Shown: positions 10,098-20,140 of the stretch, one piece after another | Numbering within the stretch: the first letter of the stretch is position 1 | Layout of the letters: every line of letters begins with the position of its first letter | Source of the DNA: Cytophagales bacterium | GTDB lineage: Bacteria > Bacteroidota > Bacteroidia > Cytophagales > Cyclobacteriaceae | DNA length: 64,000 nt | Assembly (NCBI GenBank): GCA_016124425.1 | Contig: WGNT01000042.1 | Location: forward strand, 1 to 64,000 | Direction of reading: 5' to 3' | Position numbers and translations under genes: made by a program | The notes under the pieces: generated by a model | The model's input: the letters and a program-made list of their open reading frames with translations, nothing else | Database searches by the model: none | What the model was told of the DNA's origin: nothing

Positions 10098-13000
10098 ATG
10101 ACTCACTATTTACCCAAAACAACACTGTTTTTGTTGGGGTTGGCTCTGCTTCTGGCATTCCCCCTTACGATGCAGGCGCAGACTCGGGAAGTGTCGGGTA
10201 CGGTAACTTCCGGAGAAGACAACCTGTCTCTTCCCGGCGTTTCTGTACTCGTCAAAGGCACCACAAGAGGTGGTGTGACCGATATTGACGGCAATTACCG
10301 GGTTTCCCTTCAGCCGGGAGACAACACACTTGTTTTCTCTTTCGTGGGATTTACTCCCTTAGAAAGAGAAATCGGTAATCAGAACACGATAGACGTTACC
10401 TTAATGCCGGACATGCAGGCACTAAGTGAAGTGGTTGTGGTCGGTTACGGTGAACAAAAGAAAGAGACCATTACCGGATCAGTAGCTACCGTAAAAGGAG
10501 CTGAACTGGTAAAATCTCCTGCCATGAACCTCACCAACTCCATTGCGGGACGTATGGCTGGTGTTATCGCTGTTAACAGAAGTGGCGAACCAGGTTATGA
10601 CGGTGCAGGCATCCGTATCCGCGGCTCCAACACATTGGGAAATAACGATGCGCTCATCGTTATTGATGGTATTCCAGCAAGGGCTGGAGGTATTGATCGG
10701 TTGAATCCCAATGACATTGAAACCATTTCGGTTCTAAAGGATGCCTCTGCTGCCATTTATGGTGCACGGGCCGCAAACGGTGTTATCCTCGTAACTACCA
10801 AACGAGGTAAATCGGGCAAACCCGAATTGACGTATCAATTCAATCAGGGTTTTGCCCAACCAACGGTGATTCCTGATTTAGCGGATGCTGCTCAGTACGG
10901 CGAGATGCTTAATGACCTAAGCGTGTATGCGCTTCCTGTGGGTGAGTGGCGCGCTGCTACTGATGCCTATAGGGCAACAGGCAACTACACGCGACCTAGT
11001 GGTCAGGTCAGAACAGCTCCATTTAGCCCTGAGGCCTTGGAGATGCACCGCGCAGGAACGGACCCATGGAACTACCCCAACACGGACTGGTATGCAGAAA
11101 CGCTAAAAACGTGGTCTCCGCAGACGAGGCACAACCTTCAGTTAAATGGTGGTAGCGATAACGTAAGGTACCTCGCCTCCTTGGGTTATCAGAACCAAGA
11201 TGGCTACTACAAACAATCTGCTACAGGCTTCAAGCAATACGACATGCGTCTGAACCTTGATGCCAAAGTAAACGAATTCATCGACCTCCAGATAGGTGTT
11301 TTGGCGAGGCAGGAATCTCGTTTCTTTCCGACAAGGTCCGCAGGGGCAATCTTCAGAATGCAAATGCGGGGCAAGCCGCATGAGCCAGCTTTCTGGCCTG
11401 ACGGCAGACCAGGTCCGGATATCGAAAATGGGGAAAACCCAGTCGTAATCACTACAGATGCTACCGGTTACGATAGAGACACACGCGATTATTTTCAGAC
11501 AAACGGAACGTTGAACATCAAAATTCCGGGAGTTGAAGGGTTGAAGTTTCAGGGAACTGCCTCTGTAGATAAATTAAGTCAGTTCAATAAACGATGGGAA
11601 ACTCCCTGGACACTGTATCAGCGAGGATCTGGCTTTGAAGCCGACGGCACAACGCCTATCTTGGTAGCTAGTGTAAGAGGGCCCGCAGAGCCACGCTTGA
11701 GACAAGCCAACAGCAACCAGTTGAATATTCTGTTAGGAGGCGTTTTTACCTATGAAAAGAAGATTCAGGACCATCAAATTAATATCTTGGCCGGTGTGAA
11801 TAAAGAGACTGTAGACGGAGACAACTTTTTTGCCTTCAGAAGGTTCTTTATTTCTCCTGCTATCGATCAGATGTTTGCCGGAGGTGATGCTGAAAAGGAC
11901 AACGGTGGAGGAGGCTTTGAAAGAGCCCGTTTGAATTACTTCGGTAGGGTCGCTTACAACTACAAAGAAAAATACCTATTTGAGTTTCTGTGGAGAAATG
12001 ACGGATCTTATATCTTCCCTGAGCAAACCCGATTCGGTTTCTTCCCAGGCGTGATGGCTGGATGGGTTGTTTCAGAGGAGGATTTTTGGAAGAACAATGT
12101 TCCTGTAATGGACTTCTTCAAATTGAGGGGATCTTGGGGTCAAATGGGTAACGATCAGATCTTCTTTGGTGGTGCTTTGCAAGAATATCAATTTTTATCC
12201 ACCTATGGATTTAGAAGCCATATCCTTCAAAATACCGAAGCTAAAACCTTGTTTGAGACCCGAGTTCCGAACAACGCCATTACCTGGGAGGTTGCCAACA
12301 ACTCCAATATCGGTGTGGAAGGATCATTATTGGAAGGAAAGGTCTTCTTCGAGTTTGATTATTTCTATAACAAACGAACCAACATCTTATGGAGAAAGAA
12401 CGCATCCGTTCCGCAATCAAGCGGACTGGCAGCGCTACTTCCCGCAGAGAACATCGGTGAAGTTGAAAATAGGGGATTTGACGTAAACATAGGATACCGA
12501 GGTCAAAAAGGCGACCTACAATATAGCATCAGTGCTAACGGAGGCTATGCTAAAAATAAAATCCTTTTCTGGGACGAACCTCCGGGAGCCCCAGAATGGC
12601 AGCGATCAACCGGGTTGCCGATGAACACGCCAAATCCGGTTTACTTGTACGACGGGGTATTTGCCACACAAGAGCAAATTGCCTCCGAAACACTGGACTA
12701 TACAGCAATTACCAACCAACTTCGGCCTGGCGACATGCGCTTTAAAGATTATAATGGAGACGGAAAGATAACTCCATTGGATCAAGTAAGGCTAGACCGC
12801 AACAATATCCCGAGATTTCAAGGTGGTGTGAACATGAACGCTCAATGGAGAAATTTTGATCTTTCCGTGCTATTTCAAGGTGCTGCAGGTGCGATTGCAC
12901 TGGTTTCTTTGGGTGAATCCGGAAATATCGGAAACTATTTGTTGGAATTTTATGAAAACAGGTGGACCATTGACAACCCTAGTACCGAATACCCAAGAAT

Positions 13001-13274
13001 TGCCAACAGAAGTGACCAATATTACTCCTCCGGAAATGACTTCTGGTACAGAAGTTCGGATTACATCCGTTTGAAGAACCTGGAATTGGGCTATACGGTT
13101 CCCTCACAATGGGGTGAGCGCTTCGGCATTAGTAACTTAAGATTCTATGTCAATGGCTTGAATTTATTGACATGGGACAAATTGAAAGTATATGATCCTG
13201 AGTCTGACAGTGCTACCGGGCAGTATTATCCGCAAGCACGGGTCATCAACGGCGGCGTTTCAGTAACTTTCTAA
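10098..13274 (+). CDS. SusC/RagA-family TonB-linked outer membrane protein
   Basis: CarboxypepD_reg-like domain, then VVVVGYGEQKKETITGSVATVKGAEL and plug motif IRIRGSNTLGNNDALIVIDGIP. Confidence 0.97.
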   Translation: MTHYLPKTTLFLLGLALLLAFPLTMQAQTREVSGTVTSGEDNLSLPGVSVLVKGTTRGGVTDIDGNYRVSLQPGDNTLVFSFVGFTPLEREIGNQNTIDVTLMPDMQALSEVVVVGYGEQKKETITGSVATVKGAELVKSPAMNLTNSIAGRMAGVIAVNRSGEPGYDGAGIRIRGSNTLGNNDALIVIDGIPARAGGIDRLNPNDIETISVLKDASAAIYGARAANGVILVTTKRGKSGKPELTYQFNQGFAQPTVIPDLADAAQYGEMLNDLSVYALPVGEWRAATDAYRATGNYTRPSGQVRTAPFSPEALEMHRAGTDPWNYPNTDWYAETLKTWSPQTRHNLQLNGGSDNVRYLASLGYQNQDGYYKQSATGFKQYDMRLNLDAKVNEFIDLQIGVLARQESRFFPTRSAGAIFRMQMRGKPHEPAFWPDGRPGPDIENGENPVVITTDATGYDRDTRDYFQTNGTLNIKIPGVEGLKFQGTASVDKLSQFNKRWETPWTLYQRGSGFEADGTTPILVASVRGPAEPRLRQANSNQLNILLGGVFTYEKKIQDHQINILAGVNKETVDGDNFFAFRRFFISPAIDQMFAGGDAEKDNGGGGFERARLNYFGRVAYNYKEKYLFEFLWRNDGSYIFPEQTRFGFFPGVMAGWVVSEEDFWKNNVPVMDFFKLRGSWGQMGNDQIFFGGALQEYQFLSTYGFRSHILQNTEAKTLFETRVPNNAITWEVANNSNIGVEGSLLEGKVFFEFDYFYNKRTNILWRKNASVPQSSGLAALLPAENIGEVENRGFDVNIGYRGQKGDLQYSISANGGYAKNKILFWDEPPGAPEWQRSTGLPMNTPNPVYLYDGVFATQEQIASETLDYTAITNQLRPGDMRFKDYNGDGKITPLDQVRLDRNNIPRFQGGVNMNAQWRNFDLSVLFQGAAGAIALVSLGESGNIGNYLLEFYENRWTIDNPSTEYPRIANRSDQYYSSGNDFWYRSSDYIRLKNLELGYTVPSQWGERFGISNLRFYVNGLNLLTWDKLKVYDPESDSATGQYYPQARVINGGVSVTF

Positions 13275-13284
13275 TTTCCAAACC

Positions 13285-15150
13285 ATGATACACATGAAAA
13301 ACAGATTAAATTATTTATGGGTAGGGTTGTTTGGCGTTATGCTGATAACTTCTTGTGACGATGAATTTCTAAACACCCAACCCCTGGGACAGGTATCCGA
13401 AGCGGCAGTTTGGAGAGACGCCGGTTTGGCGGAAGCCTTTGTTACGGATGTTTATTCCGGGCTAGGACAGGGTGGATTCTCTGAACAGGCCTTGGCCTCT
13501 TTAACCGATGAAGCCATCTTCACCCACCCAGGTCGAAACATTAACGTAGTAACGGAAGCAAGATCTAACCCTGAAGCAACAGGATGGCTAGACGCGACAC
13601 GTAACTGGCCCAACATGTACAACAGCCTAAGAGCTGCGAACATCGCCATTGCAAACCTAAGTAATCCCCAGTTCCCCAATACGGGTGGTATTGTGGATCG
13701 ATTACTTGGTGAAGCAACCTTTATGCGTGCTTATTTCCATCATCAGCTGTTGCGTAATTTTGGCGGAATTCCTCTTGCTGACCGACCGCTTACACTGGAT
13801 GAAGAGACCTTCGAATTACCTAGAAACACCTATGCTGAAGTAGTGGATTTTATCATTCAAGACTTGGACAGAGCAGCCCAGTTACTGGAAGGAAAAAACC
13901 TCATTCGCGGCAGGGCAAACAGAATAGCTGCTTTGGCGTTGAAGTCGAGGGTATTGATTTATGCCGCGAGTGATCTGCATGATATGCCAACGGCATCAGC
14001 CAAATCCAGCGTGATTTCTTCGTATCAAAACAAAGAGCTCATTGGATATACATCGGGAAGCAAAACAGAACGGCTTCAGCGGGCAAAAGCAGCAGCAAAG
14101 GCAGTGCTCGATATCGCCAATGGAAACATGCTGGACCTAACTGAACCGCTTCCTCATGCACAAGCTGTTCAAGTGTACCAAAACAACTCTCTCTCCAGGT
14201 CTGGAGGGGAAAGAGAGATGATCTTTGGGCGCTACTTCTTGTCTAGTAAGCCGGAAACAGGTGGAAGACATGGTCTTCATAACGGTCCGAATGGATACAA
14301 TAACTGGGCAGGTAACACACCTGTGCAGTTGTTGATTGATGACTACGCCATGATGGACGGTACTCCGTTCGACTGGGACAATCCAGAACACGCAACCGCC
14401 CCATATACCGATAGAGAACCTCGGTTTTATTCTACGTTTTTGTTTGACGGCGCACAATGGAAGCCGAGATCTCCTGCTAATCAAGCCAGAGATCCGTTGG
14501 GACAGATACAGACTGGAACTTACGAAGTCACGAATGCAAGTGGTGAAAAAGTCACCCACTTTGGCTTAGACACCCGTAATAGCCCGATAGAAGACTGGAA
14601 CGGAAGTTACACTGGTTATTACATCCGCAAGTTTATAGAGCCAGCTCCTAACTTTGTGGACCAGAACACCTGGCAGGAAATACCTTGGCCAAACATCCGC
14701 TTTACAGAAGTTGTATTTAACTACGTAGAGGCATGTATCTTCCTAGGAGAAGATGAAGAGGCGAGAAATTGGTTGAACAAGATCCGCTTTAGAGCTGGGC
14801 TTCCAGCACTGACCGCTTCGGGAGAGGATCTGAAGATGGCATTTATCAATGAGAAACGTAAAGAAATGGTACATGAGGAGCAGCGATTCTACGATGTAAG
14901 AAGATGGATGATCGCGCCTGAAACATTTGGCAGGCAAGCCAATGGCATCAGCATCGTTGGAACCTTAAAGCCCGGGCAAACGAATTCCGTGTATAGATAT
15001 GATCCTACTCTCTATGATTATTCCTATCGTGTGTTTGACATCGATCCCGGAAAAGAAAACAGACGATGGCTGGATAAAATGTATTGGATGCCTATCAGCT
15101 TTGCCGAAACACAGCGAAATGGTACATTGATCCAAAATCCGGGATATTAA
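13285..15150 (+). CDS. SusD/RagB-family nutrient-binding lipoprotein
   Basis: Lipobox LITSCDDEFLNTQPLG; FNYVEACIFLGEDEEARNWLNKIRFRAGLP; KRKEMVHEEQRFYDVRRW. Confidence 0.97.
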   Translation: MIHMKNRLNYLWVGLFGVMLITSCDDEFLNTQPLGQVSEAAVWRDAGLAEAFVTDVYSGLGQGGFSEQALASLTDEAIFTHPGRNINVVTEARSNPEATGWLDATRNWPNMYNSLRAANIAIANLSNPQFPNTGGIVDRLLGEATFMRAYFHHQLLRNFGGIPLADRPLTLDEETFELPRNTYAEVVDFIIQDLDRAAQLLEGKNLIRGRANRIAALALKSRVLIYAASDLHDMPTASAKSSVISSYQNKELIGYTSGSKTERLQRAKAAAKAVLDIANGNMLDLTEPLPHAQAVQVYQNNSLSRSGGEREMIFGRYFLSSKPETGGRHGLHNGPNGYNNWAGNTPVQLLIDDYAMMDGTPFDWDNPEHATAPYTDREPRFYSTFLFDGAQWKPRSPANQARDPLGQIQTGTYEVTNASGEKVTHFGLDTRNSPIEDWNGSYTGYYIRKFIEPAPNFVDQNTWQEIPWPNIRFTEVVFNYVEACIFLGEDEEARNWLNKIRFRAGLPALTASGEDLKMAFINEKRKEMVHEEQRFYDVRRWMIAPETFGRQANGISIVGTLKPGQTNSVYRYDPTLYDYSYRVFDIDPGKENRRWLDKMYWMPISFAETQRNGTLIQNPGY

Positions 15151-15172
15151 ACCGAAACTCGTTAGTTAATAA

Positions 15173-15207
15173 AAAAGGGCTGCCAGATTTGGCAGCCCTT
15201 TTTTTGT
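15173..15207 (+). terminator. Rho-independent terminator after susD-like gene
   Basis: GGGCTGCCAGATTTGGCAGCCC followed by TTTTTTTG. Confidence 0.9.
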
Positions 15208-15345
15208 ACGTATATACGCCATCAATCCCTAGTAAACGGGAACCTTTACTAACGACTACCGCTTGAGGAGCTTTTTCTTCTCATTCTATAAAACATCAGG
15301 CGTCGATTAGCCGCCGATATTGGCAGAAGATCGTCTATAAATTTA

Positions 15346-15353
15346 TATATTTG
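15346..15353 (+). promoter_or_regulatory. Candidate Bacteroidota -7 box TATATTTG
   Basis: Exact TAnnTTTG match about 22 bp upstream of the likely ATG (15375), with a TTG at 15320-15322. Confidence 0.45.
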
Positions 15354-15374
15354 AAGCCGAATTACTTATCGCCT

Positions 15375-18300
15375 ATGTCATTGTCCTCTAACGCTATCTT
15401 TCCGGTACTCCTACTCAATGTCTTTATATTCTACGGTTGTGGCCAAAAAGAGACAGCGCAACATACGCTTCCAAAAACCCCAGTCCTCTTTTCCCTGTTG
15501 TCTGGAAAAGACACCGGTGTTACCTTCGAGAATACACTTACCGAGGGATTAAACACCAACATACTTATGTATGAATATTTTTACAATGGCGGTGGTGTAG
15601 CCGTTGGTGATGTGAATGGTGACGGGCTTGACGACATCTATTTTACAGGAAACATGGTCCCAAACGCCCTTTATTTAAATAAGGGAAACATGCAGTTCGA
15701 GGACATTACGCAACAGGCAGGAGTCGCCGGTAGGCAGGGGCCTTGGACCACCGGGGTGACTATGGCAGATGTGAACGGAGATGGTCTCCTGGACATTTAC
15801 GTGTGTAATTCCGGCAGCCTGCCTCCCGACAAACGAAAGAACCAGCTCTTTATCAATCAGGGAGCAAATGCCGATGGCCTACCCCAATTTTCGGAACAGG
15901 CAGAAGCTTATGGCATCGCGAGCGACGCCACAAGTACCCATGCTGTATTTTTTGATTTCGACAACGACGGTGACTTGGATCTTTTTCTGCTCAACCACAA
16001 TCCAAAATCCCTCCCCGTACTGGATGAATCCATTACCGCTGAATTGCTTAAAACCCCAGACTCCGCAGGGCCCCAATTATACCGCAATGAGGGTGGACAG
16101 TTTGTTGAAATTACGCAAAAAGCAGGGATACAACAATCCGCTCTTTCCTACGGGCTAGGTGCCGGAGTAGCAGATATAAACGGAGATGGCTATTCGGATA
16201 TCTACATTAGCAATGATTATACAGTCCCTGATTTTCTGTATATAAACAATGGTAACGGCACCTTCACTGACATCATCCGCGACGCTATGGGTCATATTTC
16301 CAATTTTTCAATGGGCAATGACATTGCAGACATTAACAATGACGGGTTGATGGAGGTGTTTACGCTCGATATGCTACCGGAGGGAAATGAACGCCAAAAA
16401 CTGCTGATGGCTCCAGACAATTACGAGAAATTTGATTTTAATCTCCGGGTTGGCTTTCACCATCAGTACATGCGTAACATGCTTCATCTTAATCATGGAA
16501 ACGGAACCTTCAGTGAGATTGGACAATTGGCTGGAATCTCCAACACAGATTGGAGCTGGGCAGCACTCTTTGCTGATTTTGACAACGACGGATGGAAAGA
16601 CCTCTACATCACCAACGGATACCACAGGGATTATACGAACATGGATTTCTTGAAATACATGTCGGATTACCTCAAAAACAATCAAGGCCTCCGGCGGGAA
16701 AATGTGTTGGATTTGGTGTACAAAATGCCATCTTCAAATGTCATAAATTGCGCGTTCAGAAATACAGGTGGAATCACTTTTGAAGATCAAACAGAGACTT
16801 GGGGGCTTAATCACCCCGCCAACAGCAATGGAGCCGCCTATGCCGACCTAGACAACGACGGTGATCTTGATCTCATCGTAAATAACGTCAGCCACCCTGT
16901 CTTTATTTATCGAAACGACGCCGACGCCCTGATGGAAAACAATTATTTGAAAATAAAGTTGGCCGGTGGAAGAAGCAATTCCCATGGCATTGGTGCAAAG
17001 GTCACCTTACATTACGGAGATAATAAGCAGTATTTACAACAGATGCCCTCTAGGGGTTACCAGTCCAGTGTCTCTCCAACCCTACATTTTGGACTTGGGA
17101 AGGTACCAACCGTTGACTCACTCTATGTAGAATGGCCCGGTGGACAAACCCAAGTGCTCTATAAAATTCCTGCCAATCAGTCGCTGCTCCTTACAGAGAG
17201 CAATGCTGACCTGAAGCGAAAGGTAAAGCCAACAACCAACCCACTTTACACCTCGATACCATCCCCCATAAAGAATAGCCAACCACCCTACACGATAAAC
17301 GATTTCAAGCGCCAACCGCTGATGGTGAATCCCCAGTCTTTCACTGGACCGGCCATGGCAAAAGCAGATGTTAACGGAGACGGTTTGGAGGATGTCTTCG
17401 TAGGAGGCGATCCGGGGGTCCCAGGAAAACTCTATATCCAACAAGCAACAGGGACCTTTAAGGAAATGATTCCAGAAGCATTTATTTCAGATCAGACATC
17501 CGCAGACTCCAAGGCGGTGTTTGCCGATTTGGACGGAGATGGACACGTGGATTTATATGTGGGAAGTGGTGGCTATGGGGAGTTTATACCGATGGATGAA
17601 AACTTGCAGGACAGGATTTACAGGAATGATGGAAAAGGGAACTTTAAGAGAGTGATGGAAGCGCTCCCTTCCATGCGTACAAGTACCGGGGCAGTTGCAG
17701 TCGCTGATTTCACCGGTGACGGTGCACCCGATATTTTCGTGGGAAGCCGCGTAATCCCTGGTCGGTATCCAGAAGTACCTCCAAGCTACCTGCTAGTTAA
17801 TGACGGCAAGGGTAATTTTTCTGATGAAACAAAAAAATATGGACCTACCTTTGATGCTCTAGGGCTAGTAACGGATGCGCATTGGGAAGATCTCGACAAC
17901 GATGGCTTACCTGAGTTAATCATTGTAGGAGAATGGATGCCAATATCGATCTGGGATTTCTCTTCAAAAATGTCTGAGAATGTTACGAAAAAGTATTTTG
18001 AACAGACCTATGAAGGCTGGTGGAACAGTCTCACTGTTGCCGATGTAAATGGAGATGGAAAACCAGATCTACTTGTTGGCAATCATGGACTTAATAGTCA
18101 AGTTCGGGCCAGCAACACCGAACCAGCAGAACTTTATTACAAAGATTTCGACAACAACGGAGCTATAGATCCCATCCTATGCTTTTATATTGATGGAAAA
18201 AGTTATCCGTATGTCACCAGAGATGAGTTGTTGGATCAAATATCTGCCATGCGTACCCGGTTCAGGAACTACGCGGATTATGCAAACCTTACGATTGCCG

Positions 18301-18710
18301 AACTATTTTCTCCTGAGGAAATAGAAGACGCCGGATACTTGAAAGCAACAATACTGGAAACAGCGTATTTTGAATCCCGGCCGAATGGCGGGTTTCTTTT
18401 AAAGCCCCTACCCATTCAAGCACAGTTTGCGCCGGTATTCAGTATATTGGCCCATGACGCCGACGGTGACGGAAATAAGGACCTGATCTTGGGCGGGAAC
18501 ATTGAAGCCGCCAGGTTACGCTTTGGCAAATATGACGCAAATTTTGGCATCTTTCTGAGGGGAGATGGTAAAGGGGGATTTACCTACGTACCACAGGTAA
18601 AATCAGGTTTGAACATTCAAGGGGATATTCGAAGTATTGTCCCTTTTGGAAACATGGTTCTTTTCGGAATAAACCAAAAGGGTGTAGTTGCGTTTAAAAT
18701 GGTAGATTGA
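15375..18710 (+). CDS. VCBS/FG-GAP repeat protein with UnbV/ASPIC-like domain (CRTAC1-like)
   Basis: Repeated DVNGDGLDDIYFTGN / DFDNDGDLDLFL motifs; GIGAKVTLHYGDNKQYLQQMPSRGYQSSVSPTLHFGLG. The track starts at TTG 15351; M9 at 15375 is more likely. Confidence 0.9.
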   Translation: MSLSSNAIFPVLLLNVFIFYGCGQKETAQHTLPKTPVLFSLLSGKDTGVTFENTLTEGLNTNILMYEYFYNGGGVAVGDVNGDGLDDIYFTGNMVPNALYLNKGNMQFEDITQQAGVAGRQGPWTTGVTMADVNGDGLLDIYVCNSGSLPPDKRKNQLFINQGANADGLPQFSEQAEAYGIASDATSTHAVFFDFDNDGDLDLFLLNHNPKSLPVLDESITAELLKTPDSAGPQLYRNEGGQFVEITQKAGIQQSALSYGLGAGVADINGDGYSDIYISNDYTVPDFLYINNGNGTFTDIIRDAMGHISNFSMGNDIADINNDGLMEVFTLDMLPEGNERQKLLMAPDNYEKFDFNLRVGFHHQYMRNMLHLNHGNGTFSEIGQLAGISNTDWSWAALFADFDNDGWKDLYITNGYHRDYTNMDFLKYMSDYLKNNQGLRRENVLDLVYKMPSSNVINCAFRNTGGITFEDQTETWGLNHPANSNGAAYADLDNDGDLDLIVNNVSHPVFIYRNDADALMENNYLKIKLAGGRSNSHGIGAKVTLHYGDNKQYLQQMPSRGYQSSVSPTLHFGLGKVPTVDSLYVEWPGGQTQVLYKIPANQSLLLTESNADLKRKVKPTTNPLYTSIPSPIKNSQPPYTINDFKRQPLMVNPQSFTGPAMAKADVNGDGLEDVFVGGDPGVPGKLYIQQATGTFKEMIPEAFISDQTSADSKAVFADLDGDGHVDLYVGSGGYGEFIPMDENLQDRIYRNDGKGNFKRVMEALPSMRTSTGAVAVADFTGDGAPDIFVGSRVIPGRYPEVPPSYLLVNDGKGNFSDETKKYGPTFDALGLVTDAHWEDLDNDGLPELIIVGEWMPISIWDFSSKMSENVTKKYFEQTYEGWWNSLTVADVNGDGKPDLLVGNHGLNSQVRASNTEPAELYYKDFDNNGAIDPILCFYIDGKSYPYVTRDELLDQISAMRTRFRNYADYANLTIAELFSPEEIEDAGYLKATILETAYFESRPNGGFLLKPLPIQAQFAPVFSILAHDADGDGNKDLILGGNIEAARLRFGKYDANFGIFLRGDGKGGFTYVPQVKSGLNIQGDIRSIVPFGNMVLFGINQKGVVAFKMVD

Positions 18711-20129
18711 ATGGAAACTAATTATCGTAACACACATTTTCAGGTGAAAAATATTCCTTCATCACTGCCCATGGTGTTATTTGGTGCCTTTCTGGCAACT
18801 ATATTTTCATGTGGCTCCGCGGAATCCGAAGACGATATCGTTTTAGGTCCTGAACATATAGGTTGGGTGACGGAAGCCATGACAGACATCATGGTCCATG
18901 ACATTACTAATCCTCCTCTTGCGGCCAGGTTTTTTGCCTACGCCAGCTTGGCTGGATATGAAGCGGTCCGACAACACGATCAAACCCTTATTGGCATGCA
19001 TCACGTGCTGAATGATTATCCGGTTTTAGAGCCTTCCGAATCCTTCTCGGAAGACCATCCACAAGTGAGTGCTGTTTTGGCGATGATTGAAACTGCGGCA
19101 GCAATGCAACCCTCTGGAGTCGATTTACTGAATTTAAAAGAATCGTTTCTAGACTCGTGCAGGTATTGGGGACTTTCTGACCAGATAATAAATGAATCGA
19201 TAACACGTAGCAGTGAAGTCAGCAAGTTCATTTTGGCCTATGCCCAAGGGGATCTCTATAAGAATATCAGCAACTATCCTCGATATACGCCCAGACAAGA
19301 AGAAGGGTACTGGTATCCTACTCCTCCTGCCTATTTTGCCCCTGTAGAACCTTATTTCAACACTATCCGTCCCTTTACGCTGGAGGGGCCAGCCCAATTT
19401 AAACCTATCCCTCCTGTAGCATTTTCCTCAGAGAGAGATTCCGAATTTTTTCGGTTGATGGAAGAAGTATACCTGATTGAACTGACAAAGGAACAGCGGG
19501 CAATAGCGGCTTTTTGGGACTGTAATCCGTTTGCACTGGAGGAAGCCGGACACCTGATGGTAGGGTTAAAGCAGATCTCCCCAGGAGGGCACTGGATGGG
19601 AATAACAGATATCGCATGCAGGAAGGCCAACCTGAGTTTTGAAAAGGCAATGGAAATCACGACGGTAGTGGCTTTAGGGCTTACAGACGGATTTATCAGT
19701 TGTTGGGATGAAAAGTATAGAAGCAATAGGATACGGCCTGAAACGGCCATACGGAAATACATCGACTCCTCGTATGTTCCGCTATTACAGACTCCCCCCT
19801 TTCCAGAATACCTAAGTGGTCATTCCACCATTTCTACCGCGGCGGCTACTATCCTTACGCACTATTTCGGGGAAAACTTTGCTTACTTAGATACCGTAGA
19901 AGAAAAATACCACTTAGAAAGCAGGGCGTTTTCTTCCTTCTTGCAAGCCTCAGAGGAAGCCAGCATTTCCCGCCTTTATGGAGGGATCCACTTTATGGAT
20001 GCGATCGTTGAAGGACAACGACAAGGCAGGCATGTTGGCAACTGGGTTCTTCAGCGATTAGAAAATGCTGGCCTGGCAAAGCCCATCGCCAATCCCTCCC
20101 CATCTAGCACCGAAGCCAACGGCCATTAG
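18711..20129 (+). CDS. Vanadium-dependent haloperoxidase / PAP2-superfamily protein (copy 1)
   Basis: K-x6-RP (KYRSNRIRP), PPFPEYLSGHSTIS and SRLYGGIH match the vanadate-binding signature. Confidence 0.92.
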   Translation: METNYRNTHFQVKNIPSSLPMVLFGAFLATIFSCGSAESEDDIVLGPEHIGWVTEAMTDIMVHDITNPPLAARFFAYASLAGYEAVRQHDQTLIGMHHVLNDYPVLEPSESFSEDHPQVSAVLAMIETAAAMQPSGVDLLNLKESFLDSCRYWGLSDQIINESITRSSEVSKFILAYAQGDLYKNISNYPRYTPRQEEGYWYPTPPAYFAPVEPYFNTIRPFTLEGPAQFKPIPPVAFSSERDSEFFRLMEEVYLIELTKEQRAIAAFWDCNPFALEEAGHLMVGLKQISPGGHWMGITDIACRKANLSFEKAMEITTVVALGLTDGFISCWDEKYRSNRIRPETAIRKYIDSSYVPLLQTPPFPEYLSGHSTISTAAATILTHYFGENFAYLDTVEEKYHLESRAFSSFLQASEEASISRLYGGIHFMDAIVEGQRQGRHVGNWVLQRLENAGLAKPIANPSPSSTEANGH

Positions 20130-20140
20130 CAAATACTACT

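Noticed and set aside
12166-12486. 106-aa ORF inside the SusC-like gene
   Set aside because: Alternative frame of a well-supported coding region.
15375-18710. Recurrent GACAACGACGG / GGAGATGG DNA strings
   Set aside because: These are codons of the VCBS/FG-GAP D-x-D-x-D-G calcium-loop repeats, not an independent DNA element.
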